Below, in pieces: positions 1 through 6,415 of a stretch of DNA of 27,184 bases. The notes under the pieces were generated by a model, which was given only the letters and a program-made list of their open reading frames with translations, ran no database searches and had not been told where the DNA came from. Both the position numbers and the translations under genes were made by a program. Origin of the DNA: a bacterium (GTDB lineage: Bacteria; Patescibacteriota; Minisyncoccia; Minisyncoccales; PWPS01); assembly GCA_018400895.1 (NCBI GenBank), contig JAGYLR010000005.1:1-27184 (forward strand), written 5' to 3'. The stretch's first letter is position 1, and each line of letters begins with the position of its first letter.

Positions 1-113
1 TATTGTTTGTTTGTTTCTTTTAAATATTTGGGTAGTTCTTTTTTCCTTCTTTCCATCCAATCCTTCAGATAGTTCCATTCCTTAAAGTCAACCCATTTAT
101 ATTTCTTTTCCAT
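1..113 (-). CDS. Partial small basic protein, cut by left edge
   Basis: The reading frame opens on the minus strand at 113 and runs off the left edge, so only 37 residues are visible. They begin MEKKYKWVDFKEWNYLKDWM and are rich in Lys, Trp and Tyr. The start codon shares one base with the stop of the upstream minus-strand gene (TAATG), which suggests coupled translation. I recognise no family, and the C-terminus is not in the window. Confidence 0.5.
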   Translation of the reverse strand, partial: MEKKYKWVDFKEWNYLKDWMERRKKELPKYLKETNKQ

Positions 114-256
114 TATTCGACTATTTTAGGTATAGCAGTGTAACCACAATATCTACAATGCTGTTGACTAAGTCTGCCATTAACCTCATCAGGTTTAGCA
201 CGCCTCAACTCAGCTTCACATTCTGGGTTACCACATATTACTATACGTTCCTTCAT
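113..256 (-). CDS. Small zinc-ribbon protein
   Basis: A 47-residue protein with two cysteine pairs: C8 and C13 (CGNPEC), and C34 and C37 (CRYC). This is the pattern of a short zinc ribbon. An in-frame start at 334 would add a hydrophobic 26-residue N-terminus. I prefer 256 because the DNA upstream of it is AT-rich and looks intergenic, but a membrane-anchored form starting at 334 cannot be excluded. Its stop overlaps the next minus-strand start. Zinc binding is inferred from the cysteine spacing; the function is unknown. Confidence 0.55.
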   Translation of the reverse strand: MKERIVICGNPECEAELRRAKPDEVNGRLSQQHCRYCGYTAIPKIVE

Positions 257-334
257 ACCATATATACGTATACCTATATATAAGGTTACAAATATAGGCA
301 AAATTTTTATAATATATATAATTTTTAGCGGCAC

Positions 335-432
335 ATGTAAGCGATTCTATACCACCTAATCAACTACCCCCATCCGCAAAGGGAAAAGGGAACATCCCGT
401 ATCAAACGTTCCCAGGACTAAAACGTAAAGTT
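335..432. promoter_or_regulatory. Divergent intergenic region, probable promoters
   Basis: This space lies between genes that point away from each other, so promoters for both directions are expected here. I can point to no clear -35/-10 or Bacteroidota -33/-7 box. On the + strand GGGAAC (388-393) can pair with GTTCCC (408-413), giving a hairpin about 20 bases before the start at 433. The promoter role is inferred from gene orientation alone. Confidence 0.3.
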
Positions 433-657
433 ATGACAACATTTGAGAATTGCAAAGTAAAGTTTTTGAAGAATGTAAAGAGTGGAACCAAGCAGGATTG
501 GGCAGTGTTTGCTATTGAACGTAGTACACCACTGGGCAAGACTGAAACACACTTCGTTGCCAAGAAAGGTAAGAATTTCAAGGCAGGACAGATGCTGACA
601 CTGAAGAGGCTGGTGATATCGGATGATGCTTGTCCGAAACTGGTTGATGCAGAGTAG
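433..657 (+). CDS. Small basic hypothetical protein
   Basis: A 74-residue protein rich in Lys and Thr, with no transmembrane segment and a single motif-free domain (MTTFENCKVKFLKNVKSGTK at the start). It uses more G and C at third positions than its neighbours, as the gene at 3580 does, which may reflect high expression. It is the first + strand gene after the divergent intergenic region and is followed at once by a strong terminator, so it is probably transcribed alone. I do not recognise the family. Confidence 0.65.
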   Translation: MTTFENCKVKFLKNVKSGTKQDWAVFAIERSTPLGKTETHFVAKKGKNFKAGQMLTLKRLVISDDACPKLVDAE

Positions 658-666
658 TGTATGGAT

Positions 667-704
667 AGGTTGGTCACAATATGATCAACCTTTCTTTCGC
701 TTTT
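667..704 (+). terminator. Intrinsic terminator
   Basis: AGGTTGGTC (667-675) pairs with GATCAACCT (683-691) around a seven-base loop, with one G-T wobble. A T-rich tract to 704 follows. It ends the single-gene transcript of 433-657. Confidence 0.8.
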
Positions 705-789
705 CCACTGTTCTCTAAACTAGCTACTTAATACACTACAATAGCTGTAGTACACAATACATGACTAACAACAACATTTAAATCAAACA

Positions 790-1356
790 ATGATGAAACA
801 AAGAACTAATGATGATGTACTTAGAGGTTTAATGAATCTCTATGATGCAATGACACCAAGTGATCCAAGAAAAGATTCAGTATTCATGGAAACTACTTAT
901 GGGGAAATGATGGACATCAGCTTCCTAACACCAATGCATATTGCTCAATTAATCAAACATGGGATCTTAGAGAAAAGAGCAAGAACAATATTAACAGGCA
1001 AAGGCAACAACTACAGGGAATACAGGTGGGCTGGACCAAGACCATCAATGCAAATGGTTAAGAGGCTAAAACAAGAGTGTAAAGTATACAACAAATCAAA
1101 GCCAGTTGAAGCAGCTACAGCAACTGAAAATCCTGCAAAACATGAATATGTAAGGACTAAAGCTAAGTTGCCAGATCCTACACCTGAAGAGAGAAAATTC
1201 ATGAGACTAGCACTTGCTGAAGCAACAGTGAAGTACATGAAACAATATGGTGAAGTATTAGTTCACTCTGAAGACATCGAAGAAAGAGATAATGCAATTG
1301 AACAACTCAATGTTATTCAAACACTTTCTTTAAGGTTACGTAAAGAAAAAGATTAA
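790..1356 (+). CDS. Hypothetical protein, 188 aa
   Basis: The product is soluble and has two parts. Residues about 1-95 read like a small alpha/beta domain with a YREYRWAGPRP segment. A Thr/Ala/Pro-rich linker around 105-125 leads to a charged helical C-terminus (about 130-188). An A-rich AAATCAAACA leader directly precedes tandem ATG codons, so translation may start at 790 or 793. The N-terminal half has the look of a winged-helix-like domain (helix, then LIKHGILEKRARTILTGKG), but this is an impression from sequence and not an assignment. Confidence 0.7.
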   Translation: MMKQRTNDDVLRGLMNLYDAMTPSDPRKDSVFMETTYGEMMDISFLTPMHIAQLIKHGILEKRARTILTGKGNNYREYRWAGPRPSMQMVKRLKQECKVYNKSKPVEAATATENPAKHEYVRTKAKLPDPTPEERKFMRLALAEATVKYMKQYGEVLVHSEDIEERDNAIEQLNVIQTLSLRLRKEKD

Positions 1357-1362
1357 TAATGT

Positions 1363-1435
1363 ATAACAATACTCAACCATCATATGGTCTACAACAGTGA
1401 GACCTGAGATTAATGGCTCTGAGTATTGTTATTTT
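1363..1435 (+). terminator. Decorated long-stem terminator or small RNA
   Basis: A perfect 13-bp stem is formed by 1363-1375 and 1420-1432 and is followed by TTTT. The 44-base loop is itself structured: ACCAT (1376-1380) pairs with ATGGT (1384-1388). Such a large folded loop is unusual for a simple terminator, so the element may also be a small RNA or an attenuator. It lies between two genes of the same direction. Confidence 0.7.
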
Positions 1436-1447
1436 AATCAAACTAAA
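1431..1447 (+). repeat. 17-bp direct repeat, copy 1
   Basis: ATTTTAATCAAACTAAA at 1431-1447 recurs exactly at 2490-2506. In both places it begins at the T-run of a terminator-like hairpin and leads into the A-rich leader of the next gene. Confidence 0.8.
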
Positions 1448-1457
1448 TCAAACAACA

Positions 1458-1739
1458 ATGAACACTACAGATAACACATTTAAAGTCAATGTTATTTCAC
1501 CTGTACAAACCTTGTTTAATAGAGAATCTGGTGAAATAAGAGGAAAATACTTCAACGTATTTCTCATTAGTACTATATCTAAAAAGAAAATGTATCACAG
1601 AATAGATCAAGAAAGACAACCTGGTATATTTGAAGAGATATACACTAAAACAAAGAACTGGAAAGTATATCCACAAACTATCAGGAACTACAGACTCCAG
1701 GGAATGATCATCACGACCACTCATTACTATTCAATTTAA
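1458..1739 (+). CDS. Hypothetical protein, 93 aa
   Basis: I place the start at 1458 (MNTTDNTFKVNVISPVQTLF), directly behind AAATCAAACAACA. The frame stays open further upstream to 1413, but that part overlaps the 13-bp terminator stem and is not credible coding sequence. The protein is basic and Thr/Tyr-rich, with a central QERQPGIFEEIYTKTKNWKV segment that may be a small mixed alpha/beta fold. I recognise no family. It heads a cluster of short genes ending at 2454. Confidence 0.6.
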   Translation: MNTTDNTFKVNVISPVQTLFNRESGEIRGKYFNVFLISTISKKKMYHRIDQERQPGIFEEIYTKTKNWKVYPQTIRNYRLQGMIITTTHYYSI

Positions 1740-1751
1740 AAGACTAAAACA

Positions 1752-1976
1752 ATGAACACTACTTACAACAAAATGGGTCATATTAGATGTATGGCTGGAC
1801 ACATTCAAAATGCATGTATGAAAAGAATACATCTAAGGACAAGAGTAAAACACTTCAAACACTATGCTCATCATGATTATGAGAAATATGGTGAACATTA
1901 TGAACAAACAGTGAAAGACTTGTTACTACTAAGCTCTGAAATCAGGTATCGAAAACAACAAATCAAACAGTTATGA
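1752..1976 (+). CDS. Small His-rich basic protein
   Basis: A 74-residue basic protein with many His and Lys residues in the first 50 positions (KHFKHYAHHDYEKYGEHYEQ) and a helical tail. It overlaps the next start (ATGA at 1973). Its last five residues, QIKQL, are encoded by the A-rich leader that serves the following gene. I recognise no family. Confidence 0.6.
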   Translation: MNTTYNKMGHIRCMAGHIQNACMKRIHLRTRVKHFKHYAHHDYEKYGEHYEQTVKDLLLLSSEIRYRKQQIKQL

Positions 1977-2173
1977 GTACATACAATAAAACTGAATTAG
2001 AGAAGGTATGTGAATCAATTTCAAGGGTCAGAGCATTAATCAGACATGCTCAAAGACAAAACAAACCCGAGAACACATATCAAGGCTACAAAATACTCTT
2101 AATTGATCTATTAAATAGATTAGATACAATTGTTAAACTGGACTATACAGATGAACAAATCAAACAATTATGA
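1973..2173 (+). CDS. Small helical protein
   Basis: A 66-residue, almost wholly helical protein (ESISRVRALIRHAQRQNKPE, then LLIDLLNRLDTIVKL). It overlaps the genes on both sides by four bases (ATGA), which points to coupled translation. It also ends in QIKQL, because the leader AAATCAAACAATT of the next gene is read in this frame. Its function is unknown. Confidence 0.6.
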   Translation: MSTYNKTELEKVCESISRVRALIRHAQRQNKPENTYQGYKILLIDLLNRLDTIVKLDYTDEQIKQL

Positions 2174-2454
2174 AATACGAAAACAAACCAACACTGTACG
2201 CAATATTAATAGTACTCTTAGTATTGTTATTTGGCGTATTATTTGGTGCATCATGTACCTCAAATAAAGACATTACTACAACAATCGAATATGTAGTGAC
2301 TGACAAATACTTTGATACAGACATCATGAACAATGAACACTGTTATCTCAAAGTAATGAAACTCTCTAACAAAGAAATTACAATTGAACAACTATATGAT
2401 CATCAAGTAGATATGTACAATATTGGTGATACAATAATAGTTCAATTAAACTAA
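2170..2454 (+). CDS. Small membrane-anchored or secreted protein
   Basis: A 94-residue protein with one hydrophobic segment at about residues 9-29 (AILIVLLVLLFGVLFGASC). A Cys follows at the end of the segment, a weak match to a lipobox. The rest is a small polar, Thr/Asp-rich domain, likely outside the cytoplasm. The start overlaps the previous stop by four bases. It could be a lipoprotein or a single-pass membrane protein. The family is not recognised. Confidence 0.6.
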   Translation: MKYENKPTLYAILIVLLVLLFGVLFGASCTSNKDITTTIEYVVTDKYFDTDIMNNEHCYLKVMKLSNKEITIEQLYDHQVDMYNIGDTIIVQLN

Positions 2455-2458
2455 CATA

Positions 2459-2494
2459 GACACCTGAGCATTGTGTCACTAAACTGCTCATTTT
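2459..2494 (+). terminator. Terminator overlapping a compact pseudoknot
   Basis: TGAGCA (2465-2470) pairs with TGCTCA (2485-2490), followed by TTTT. A second stem, GACAC (2459-2463) with GTGTC (2473-2477), interleaves with it. The joining stretches are 1, 2 and 7 bases, which is standard H-type pseudoknot geometry. Either both stems form together or they compete as an attenuator. Confidence 0.6.
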
Positions 2495-2506
2495 AATCAA
2501 ACTAAA
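2490..2506 (+). repeat. 17-bp direct repeat, copy 2
   Basis: An exact copy of the sequence at 1431-1447, again placed at the terminator T-run and the start of the next gene's A-rich leader. Confidence 0.8.
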
Positions 2507-2517
2507 ACAATAATCAA

Positions 2518-2943
2518 ATGAAACAATATTTAAGGGTAAGCCCTAAAACTAAAGAGCAAGCAAGGTTGATACCAAAGTGGATAAAGCCTTGGAAAGAGTA
2601 TGAAGTCATTGAAGATCAAATGAGACACATCATTGATGAATTTGGTCAAAAAACACTTGTATTAATAGTACAAGTACACTTACATAAATTCAATGTACAA
2701 ATTGTTAAACCATCACAACCAAGATGGACTAAAGATCAAAAGGCATTTATTGATCTATTGAAGAAACACAATGCATTGCAAGACTTCATTGTATATCTGA
2801 TAGTCAGACGACAAACAAAACTATCTTTGTTTGAATATTTCAAAACAATAAACAAAGAATCTTGGGTATACGGAGCATTCTGGTGGGGATATGAATTAGG
2901 AAAATGGGCCAGAATATCAGATGAATGGGAGGCAATACAATGA
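2518..2943 (+). CDS. Hypothetical protein, 141 aa
   Basis: A basic, aromatic-rich soluble protein. The first half resembles a small beta domain (residues about 1-65). The second half is helical and ends in a Trp-rich stretch (SWVYGAFWWGYELGKWARIS) at about residues 115-135. It starts behind AATAATCAA, and its stop overlaps the start of the next short gene. I do not recognise the family. Confidence 0.6.
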   Translation: MKQYLRVSPKTKEQARLIPKWIKPWKEYEVIEDQMRHIIDEFGQKTLVLIVQVHLHKFNVQIVKPSQPRWTKDQKAFIDLLKKHNALQDFIVYLIVRRQTKLSLFEYFKTINKESWVYGAFWWGYELGKWARISDEWEAIQ

Positions 2944-3095
2944 AAGTATGGATACTAATTAACTCTTCCATGAAACAAGAAGAGAAACCACAATTTGCTG
3001 AATTCATCAGAAATGAAGGATTAGAAGCAAACGAAGACTACCTGGAACAGACAGCAATGTTTGATGAACCAGGTTTCTATTTCTTTCCTAATTAA
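2940..3095 (+). CDS. Very small hypothetical protein, 51 aa
   Basis: The frame starts with ATGA overlapping the previous stop, giving 51 residues that begin MKVWILINSSMKQEEKPQFA and end EPGFYFFPN. It fills an otherwise empty space before the next leader. The tight coupling and the gap-filling position are the main support. Its function is unknown. Confidence 0.5.
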   Translation: MKVWILINSSMKQEEKPQFAEFIRNEGLEANEDYLEQTAMFDEPGFYFFPN

Positions 3096-3112
3096 ACTTA
3101 AACAAAACAACA

Positions 3113-3559
3113 ATGGTAAAATTTACAGCATTATTAAACAAAGGACATATTGAATGTGATGTAGACAACATTGAAATGCATCATGAAAAGAATATAGCCC
3201 TTTTGTTAACAGAACACAAAGGACTTGTACATTGTCTTGAATTCCTCTTTAAAGGCTTAGTAAAAGAGAAACACACAATACCATGGGCAAATCCAGTAAC
3301 ACTGAGAGCATCAGACAAACAACTGTTAGTGTTAGACCTCTCAACCATTCCCGTACATGCCATTAAATACAAAGGCATACATCCAGAACATCTAGTAATT
3401 GGTTCAAAAGAATGGTTACACAACAGGGGAGAAGACGCAATCGAAGAGATGAATAACATTTTATCTCCACCAATCTCACCTGACTTTGATCTAATAGACA
3501 TGCCCATTTGTGGTGGTTGTCCAACAGATCTTGATTGCAAAAACTGTCCAATATTATAA
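3113..3559 (+). CDS. Hypothetical protein with C-terminal four-Cys cluster
   Basis: A 148-residue protein whose last 16 residues hold four cysteines at 133, 136, 142 and 145 (CGGC and CKNC). This is a likely metal or iron-sulfur site placed at the extreme C-terminus. The rest is a mixed fold with no motif I recognise. It starts behind AAACAAAACAACA. The zinc or Fe-S role is inferred from cysteine spacing only. Confidence 0.6.
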   Translation: MVKFTALLNKGHIECDVDNIEMHHEKNIALLLTEHKGLVHCLEFLFKGLVKEKHTIPWANPVTLRASDKQLLVLDLSTIPVHAIKYKGIHPEHLVIGSKEWLHNRGEDAIEEMNNILSPPISPDFDLIDMPICGGCPTDLDCKNCPIL

Positions 3560-3579
3560 AACATTTAAAATTACATCAA

Positions 3580-4395
3580 ATGAAAGAAACAGTAACAGCA
3601 CGTGCAGTGCTCACAAATGATCCCGGAAACAAAAGGTTATTTGCAGAAGAACAAGTAGCCGAGCAGTACAGCATTATTGTAGTTGGTGAACCAGGTAAGA
3701 AGGATGCCGAAGGTAAAGCCAAATACAAATACATGCAAACCAGTGCACCAACAGAAGATGCAATTAAAGCTGGAGTAACCAAATCACGGTACTTCAGGAC
3801 TGCATTCAAGAAAGCTGGTGATCGTCAAACATTGGTTACAACCAGTGGTGACGAGAAAGTATTTATCAGAGGTTCAAAGAAAGCAATCTTTGAAAACACC
3901 TTTGAGAATGTACAACCAAACCTATTTGTAGCTATCAACCAGGCTATCAAAGACGGTCACTTCACTGAACTGGGAAATGACAAAGAAGGTAACATGCAAA
4001 TTGAACTAAACATAGGTGTGTTTGGTAAGCGCATTGTTGCTGTCACTCCCAAGTACAAGTTGTACACCAGAAAAGATGGCAAACTGCAACCACTGATGGC
4101 AGGTACATACGATCCTCAAAAACAAAAGTATGTGCCCAAACATGCAGTAAAAGACTCAATCATCATGTTTGTGGACGAAGAAGACCTCGACAATTTGTTG
4201 GAGGTTGTATCCAAAAGAGTAGAAAGGGATGTAATGCCCTTCCTTGCTGAACGGATCACAACAATCAAAGAAACTGTCACCAAGGTTGAGACAGAAGTGA
4301 AAGAAGAGTCAACAACACAAGAGGAAGACCTCGAAGACCCGGATTCACTAAACATTGAAGAAGGTGAAGACGAAGAAGAGGAGGAAACAGTATAA
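3580..4395 (+). CDS. Acidic-tailed protein, possible ssDNA-binding protein
   Basis: A 271-residue protein. I chose 3580 (MKETVTARAVLTNDPGNKRL), directly after ACATCAA, over an in-frame ATG at 3535 that lies inside the preceding gene. Residues about 1-215 form a basic, mixed domain. The last 45 are strongly acidic and end in EEGEDEEEEETV. A basic core with a detached acidic tail is the organisation of phage single-stranded DNA-binding proteins, where the tail recruits replication partners. I see no OB-fold signature, so this is inference. Third positions are richer in G and C than in its neighbours, and a strong terminator follows, both consistent with high expression. Confidence 0.6.
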   Translation: MKETVTARAVLTNDPGNKRLFAEEQVAEQYSIIVVGEPGKKDAEGKAKYKYMQTSAPTEDAIKAGVTKSRYFRTAFKKAGDRQTLVTTSGDEKVFIRGSKKAIFENTFENVQPNLFVAINQAIKDGHFTELGNDKEGNMQIELNIGVFGKRIVAVTPKYKLYTRKDGKLQPLMAGTYDPQKQKYVPKHAVKDSIIMFVDEEDLDNLLEVVSKRVERDVMPFLAERITTIKETVTKVETEVKEESTTQEEDLEDPDSLNIEEGEDEEEEETV

Positions 4396-4417
4396 CGAAA
4401 CATTGTTGTTTTAGTCC

Positions 4418-4470
4418 AAGGTATGCTGAAAGCGTAGAAATACGTAAGTAAGCATACCTTATTGTTTTTT
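4418..4470 (+). terminator. Strong terminator carrying an inner GAAA-capped hairpin
   Basis: AAGGTATGCT (4418-4427) pairs perfectly with AGCATACCTT (4451-4460), followed by ATTGTTTTTT. Inside the loop CGTA (4433-4436) and TACG (4441-4444) are capped by a GAAA tetraloop. It terminates the acidic-tailed gene. The GNRA-capped inner hairpin is not needed for termination and suggests an extra role. Confidence 0.8.
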
Positions 4471-4517
4471 CAGCTCTGTTATCCAACCTAGCTTCATAAA
4501 CATTAAATAATACTATA

Positions 4518-4757
4518 ATGAAAATCAAAGACTTACCAAAAGATCAAAACCTACAGGATGTACAAGTAATACTACCAGAACATATATACGAAGCATCTAG
4601 TCTACCAATGTATGACATTGAGAATGTACCAGTATATTTAGTTGGTTGGCTGATGGGTGACTTCTTTGTAAAACTAAACAAAAAAGATACACAAGTATAT
4701 CCTATGTTTTGGGACTTTCCTCCTTCTACTTTAGAAGAATGGGAGATTGCTTCATGA
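4518..4757 (+). CDS. Small acidic hypothetical protein
   Basis: A 79-residue protein beginning MKIKDLPKDQNLQDVQVILP, rich in Pro, Trp and acidic residues, with no membrane segment. It is the first gene after the terminator at 4418-4470. Its leader, TAAATAATACTATA, differs from the usual AAATCAAA form. I do not recognise the family. Confidence 0.6.
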   Translation: MKIKDLPKDQNLQDVQVILPEHIYEASSLPMYDIENVPVYLVGWLMGDFFVKLNKKDTQVYPMFWDFPPSTLEEWEIAS

Positions 4758-4782
4758 ATATTAAATATCAAAACAAATCAAA

Positions 4783-5268
4783 ATGAATACAAACAATGTA
4801 AATCACCCAAAGCATTACAATCAATATCCAATTGAAGTAATTGATATGATGGTTGCAATTTGGGGTAAAGAAAAAACTGCTACTTTCTGTACAATGAATG
4901 CATTTAAATACAGAATGCGTCTTGGTCATAAAAATGACATTCAAGAAGATCTTGCAAAAGAACAATGGTATTTGGATAAAGCTTTACAACTTATGACCAT
5001 TGAATTAAATGAAAATGAAGATCTTGAATTCCCTAAACCATATTGTAAGAAATGTGGAGAAGAAATTGACTCTTCTTATCCAATACCATATTGTACTGAT
5101 TGTGAAATTGAAATGGAGAAGGTAGACAAACCATATCCTGAATTTCACCCTGATCATTTCAAAGGCACTATGCCTGATTGTAAACAATGTGGAGAAGAAT
5201 TAGAAGTATCAAGTGGTCTTTGTCCAAATTGTGATACAATCAATCCAACACGTCGTAAAAGAAGATAA
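4783..5268 (+). CDS. DUF3310 protein fused to two zinc ribbons
   Basis: Residues about 5-70 match the DUF3310 family: NHPKHYN, then EVIDMM, FCTMNAFKYRMRLGHKND and DLAKEQWYLDKAL. DUF3310 proteins are common in phages and are often annotated as nucleotide kinases after T7 gp1.7, which phosphorylates nucleotides without a P-loop. The C-terminal half carries eight cysteines in two zinc-ribbon sets: C88, C91, C104 and C107, then C133, C136, C147 and C150. That fusion makes it about twice the length of a bare DUF3310 domain. The leader AAATCAAA directly precedes the start. The domain call is firm; the kinase activity is only family knowledge. Confidence 0.85.
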   Translation: MNTNNVNHPKHYNQYPIEVIDMMVAIWGKEKTATFCTMNAFKYRMRLGHKNDIQEDLAKEQWYLDKALQLMTIELNENEDLEFPKPYCKKCGEEIDSSYPIPYCTDCEIEMEKVDKPYPEFHPDHFKGTMPDCKQCGEELEVSSGLCPNCDTINPTRRKRR

Positions 5269-5293
5269 ACATTTAATCATTAAATCAAACAAA

Positions 5294-5482
5294 ATGACAG
5301 ACGAAGCAGTATATTCAAAGACACTAGATAAGAATATCAAAAAAGATCTTATCAACTCTCCAATATGGGCTGATGCTCATAAGAAAGAGGAACTTGACGA
5401 TACAAAAGGATATTATAAGTATCGTATCAGATTTGATGGGTTAACACCTATTCAACTATTGAAAGTACAAAAGATTACATAA
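5294..5482 (+). CDS. Small hypothetical protein, 62 aa
   Basis: It starts at MTDEAVYSKTLDKNIKKDLI, behind AAATCAAACAAA. An in-frame ATG at 5213 lies inside the preceding gene and was not used. The protein is charged and soluble. A tiny membrane protein starts two bases after its stop. Its function is unknown. Confidence 0.55.
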   Translation: MTDEAVYSKTLDKNIKKDLINSPIWADAHKKEELDDTKGYYKYRIRFDGLTPIQLLKVQKIT

Positions 5483-5483
5483 T

Positions 5484-5606
5484 ATGATGACACCAGGACA
5501 AATCTTTGACTCTGTACTAGGTATAGTGGTTATAATAGTAATCATTGTATTATTATGGGAGGTATTTACAGCACCTAATAAAGATGATGACAACATGTGT
5601 CTTTAA
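5484..5606 (+). CDS. Tiny single-pass membrane protein, 40 aa
   Basis: The frame opens with tandem ATG at 5484 and 5487 and encodes 40 residues. A hydrophobic helix spans about residues 10-28 (SVLGIVVIIVIIVLLWEVF), followed by an acidic tail with PNKDDDNMCL. Its position directly behind the previous gene and the clear transmembrane helix support it. The role is unknown; short membrane proteins of this kind occur in many phages. Confidence 0.5.
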   Translation: MMTPGQIFDSVLGIVVIIVIIVLLWEVFTAPNKDDDNMCL

Positions 5607-5617
5607 ATTAAACAAAT

Positions 5618-5902
5618 ATGAGAAATATAACAGCACATGATGTAGCAAGTCTACGTAAAGAAACAGGTGCAGGTATGATGGATTGTAAGAAAGCATTAGA
5701 AACATGTTCCTCTTATGATGAAGCACGTGGTTTCATACGTGGTCAAGAACAAGCAATATATCTTAATAAGTTCACTCGAGTTGAATGTATATCAAATCAA
5801 TTAGGTCGGGAATTTGTTAAATATTGTTTAGGTAACAAACTCACAATGTCTGTACAAGACAGCGGTAAAACTCTTAAATTATTTATTGATGAAGAAGAAT
5901 AA
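5618..5902 (+). CDS. EF-Ts N-terminal-domain mini protein
   Basis: Residues 3-44 match the N-terminal UBA-like domain of elongation factor Ts, including the hallmark LRKETGAGMMDCKKALE (12-28) and the following acidic and Ala helix positions. In full EF-Ts this domain contacts the EF-Tu G domain, while the nucleotide-exchange core lies further on. Here the protein is only 94 residues long, against about 200-300 in cellular EF-Ts, and its remaining half (about 45-94) does not look like the EF-Ts core. It should therefore bind EF-Tu, or mimic a binder, without being a complete exchange factor; that step is inference. The leader is AAATTAAACAAAT. It lies 1.5 kb before a tmRNA gene. Confidence 0.8.
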   Translation: MRNITAHDVASLRKETGAGMMDCKKALETCSSYDEARGFIRGQEQAIYLNKFTRVECISNQLGREFVKYCLGNKLTMSVQDSGKTLKLFIDEEE

Positions 5903-5904
5903 TT

Positions 5905-6156
5905 ATGAATAACTCTGAAAAACATCCAGAAGCATGGGCATTCTTTATTGAACATGCTAGAAACATGGAAGGTACTGAATTCGAAGAACAAGGTAAATAT
6001 AGAATACCTTATCCTTCATTAACTAGGCCTATTCGATTCATATATGCAGATGATTCTGGTTATCTATGGGGTAAGTTCATTAGGACTTGGTATGAAGAAA
6101 GACTTGATTCCCCAAGTATATATGGTAGAATTCAATACATTGTGAATCATTTTTAA
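5905..6156 (+). CDS. Hypothetical protein, 83 aa
   Basis: It begins two bases after the EF-Ts-like gene, so the two are probably translated together. The protein is rich in Trp, Tyr and Phe (AWAFFIEHARNMEGTEFEEQ, later SGYLWGKFIRTWYEE) and soluble. I recognise no family. Tight coupling to the preceding gene hints at a shared role, without proof. Confidence 0.6.
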   Translation: MNNSEKHPEAWAFFIEHARNMEGTEFEEQGKYRIPYPSLTRPIRFIYADDSGYLWGKFIRTWYEERLDSPSIYGRIQYIVNHF

Positions 6157-6173
6157 ATCAAAGAAGAATAATT

Positions 6174-6404
6174 ATGAAAGTATTTGTTAAGAAACTAGCA
6201 ACAAGACCTGATGCTGAAAATCCAGATTACTGGATACCTGCTGATTATGAAAAGACTCACACTACATTTACTGAAATGTTTAGAGAGCCTGAAATAAATG
6301 AATGCTTTGAAGTAGGTACATTCAGGTCAAGTTTAGTAGAAGAGATAATAGATGAACATACGTTTAAGACTATAAACTCTATCTATCATTGGGAAATCAT
6401 TTAA
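6174..6404 (+). CDS. Hypothetical protein, 76 aa
   Basis: It starts behind AAATCAAAGAAGAATAATT with MKVFVKKLATRPDAENPDYW. The protein is acidic and soluble, with a few aromatic residues near the end (NSIYHWEII). It continues the run of small same-strand genes. The family is not recognised. Confidence 0.6.
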   Translation: MKVFVKKLATRPDAENPDYWIPADYEKTHTTFTEMFREPEINECFEVGTFRSSLVEEIIDEHTFKTINSIYHWEII

Positions 6405-6415
6405 ATCAAAACAAC

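Noticed and set aside
3181..3564. 127-codon minus-strand frame
   Set aside because: It is antisense to a well-supported + strand gene and lacks a leader; the region is otherwise all + strand.
3535..3579. Upstream ATG for the acidic-tailed gene
   Set aside because: It lies inside the preceding gene; the ATG at 3580 has the usual ATCAA leader.
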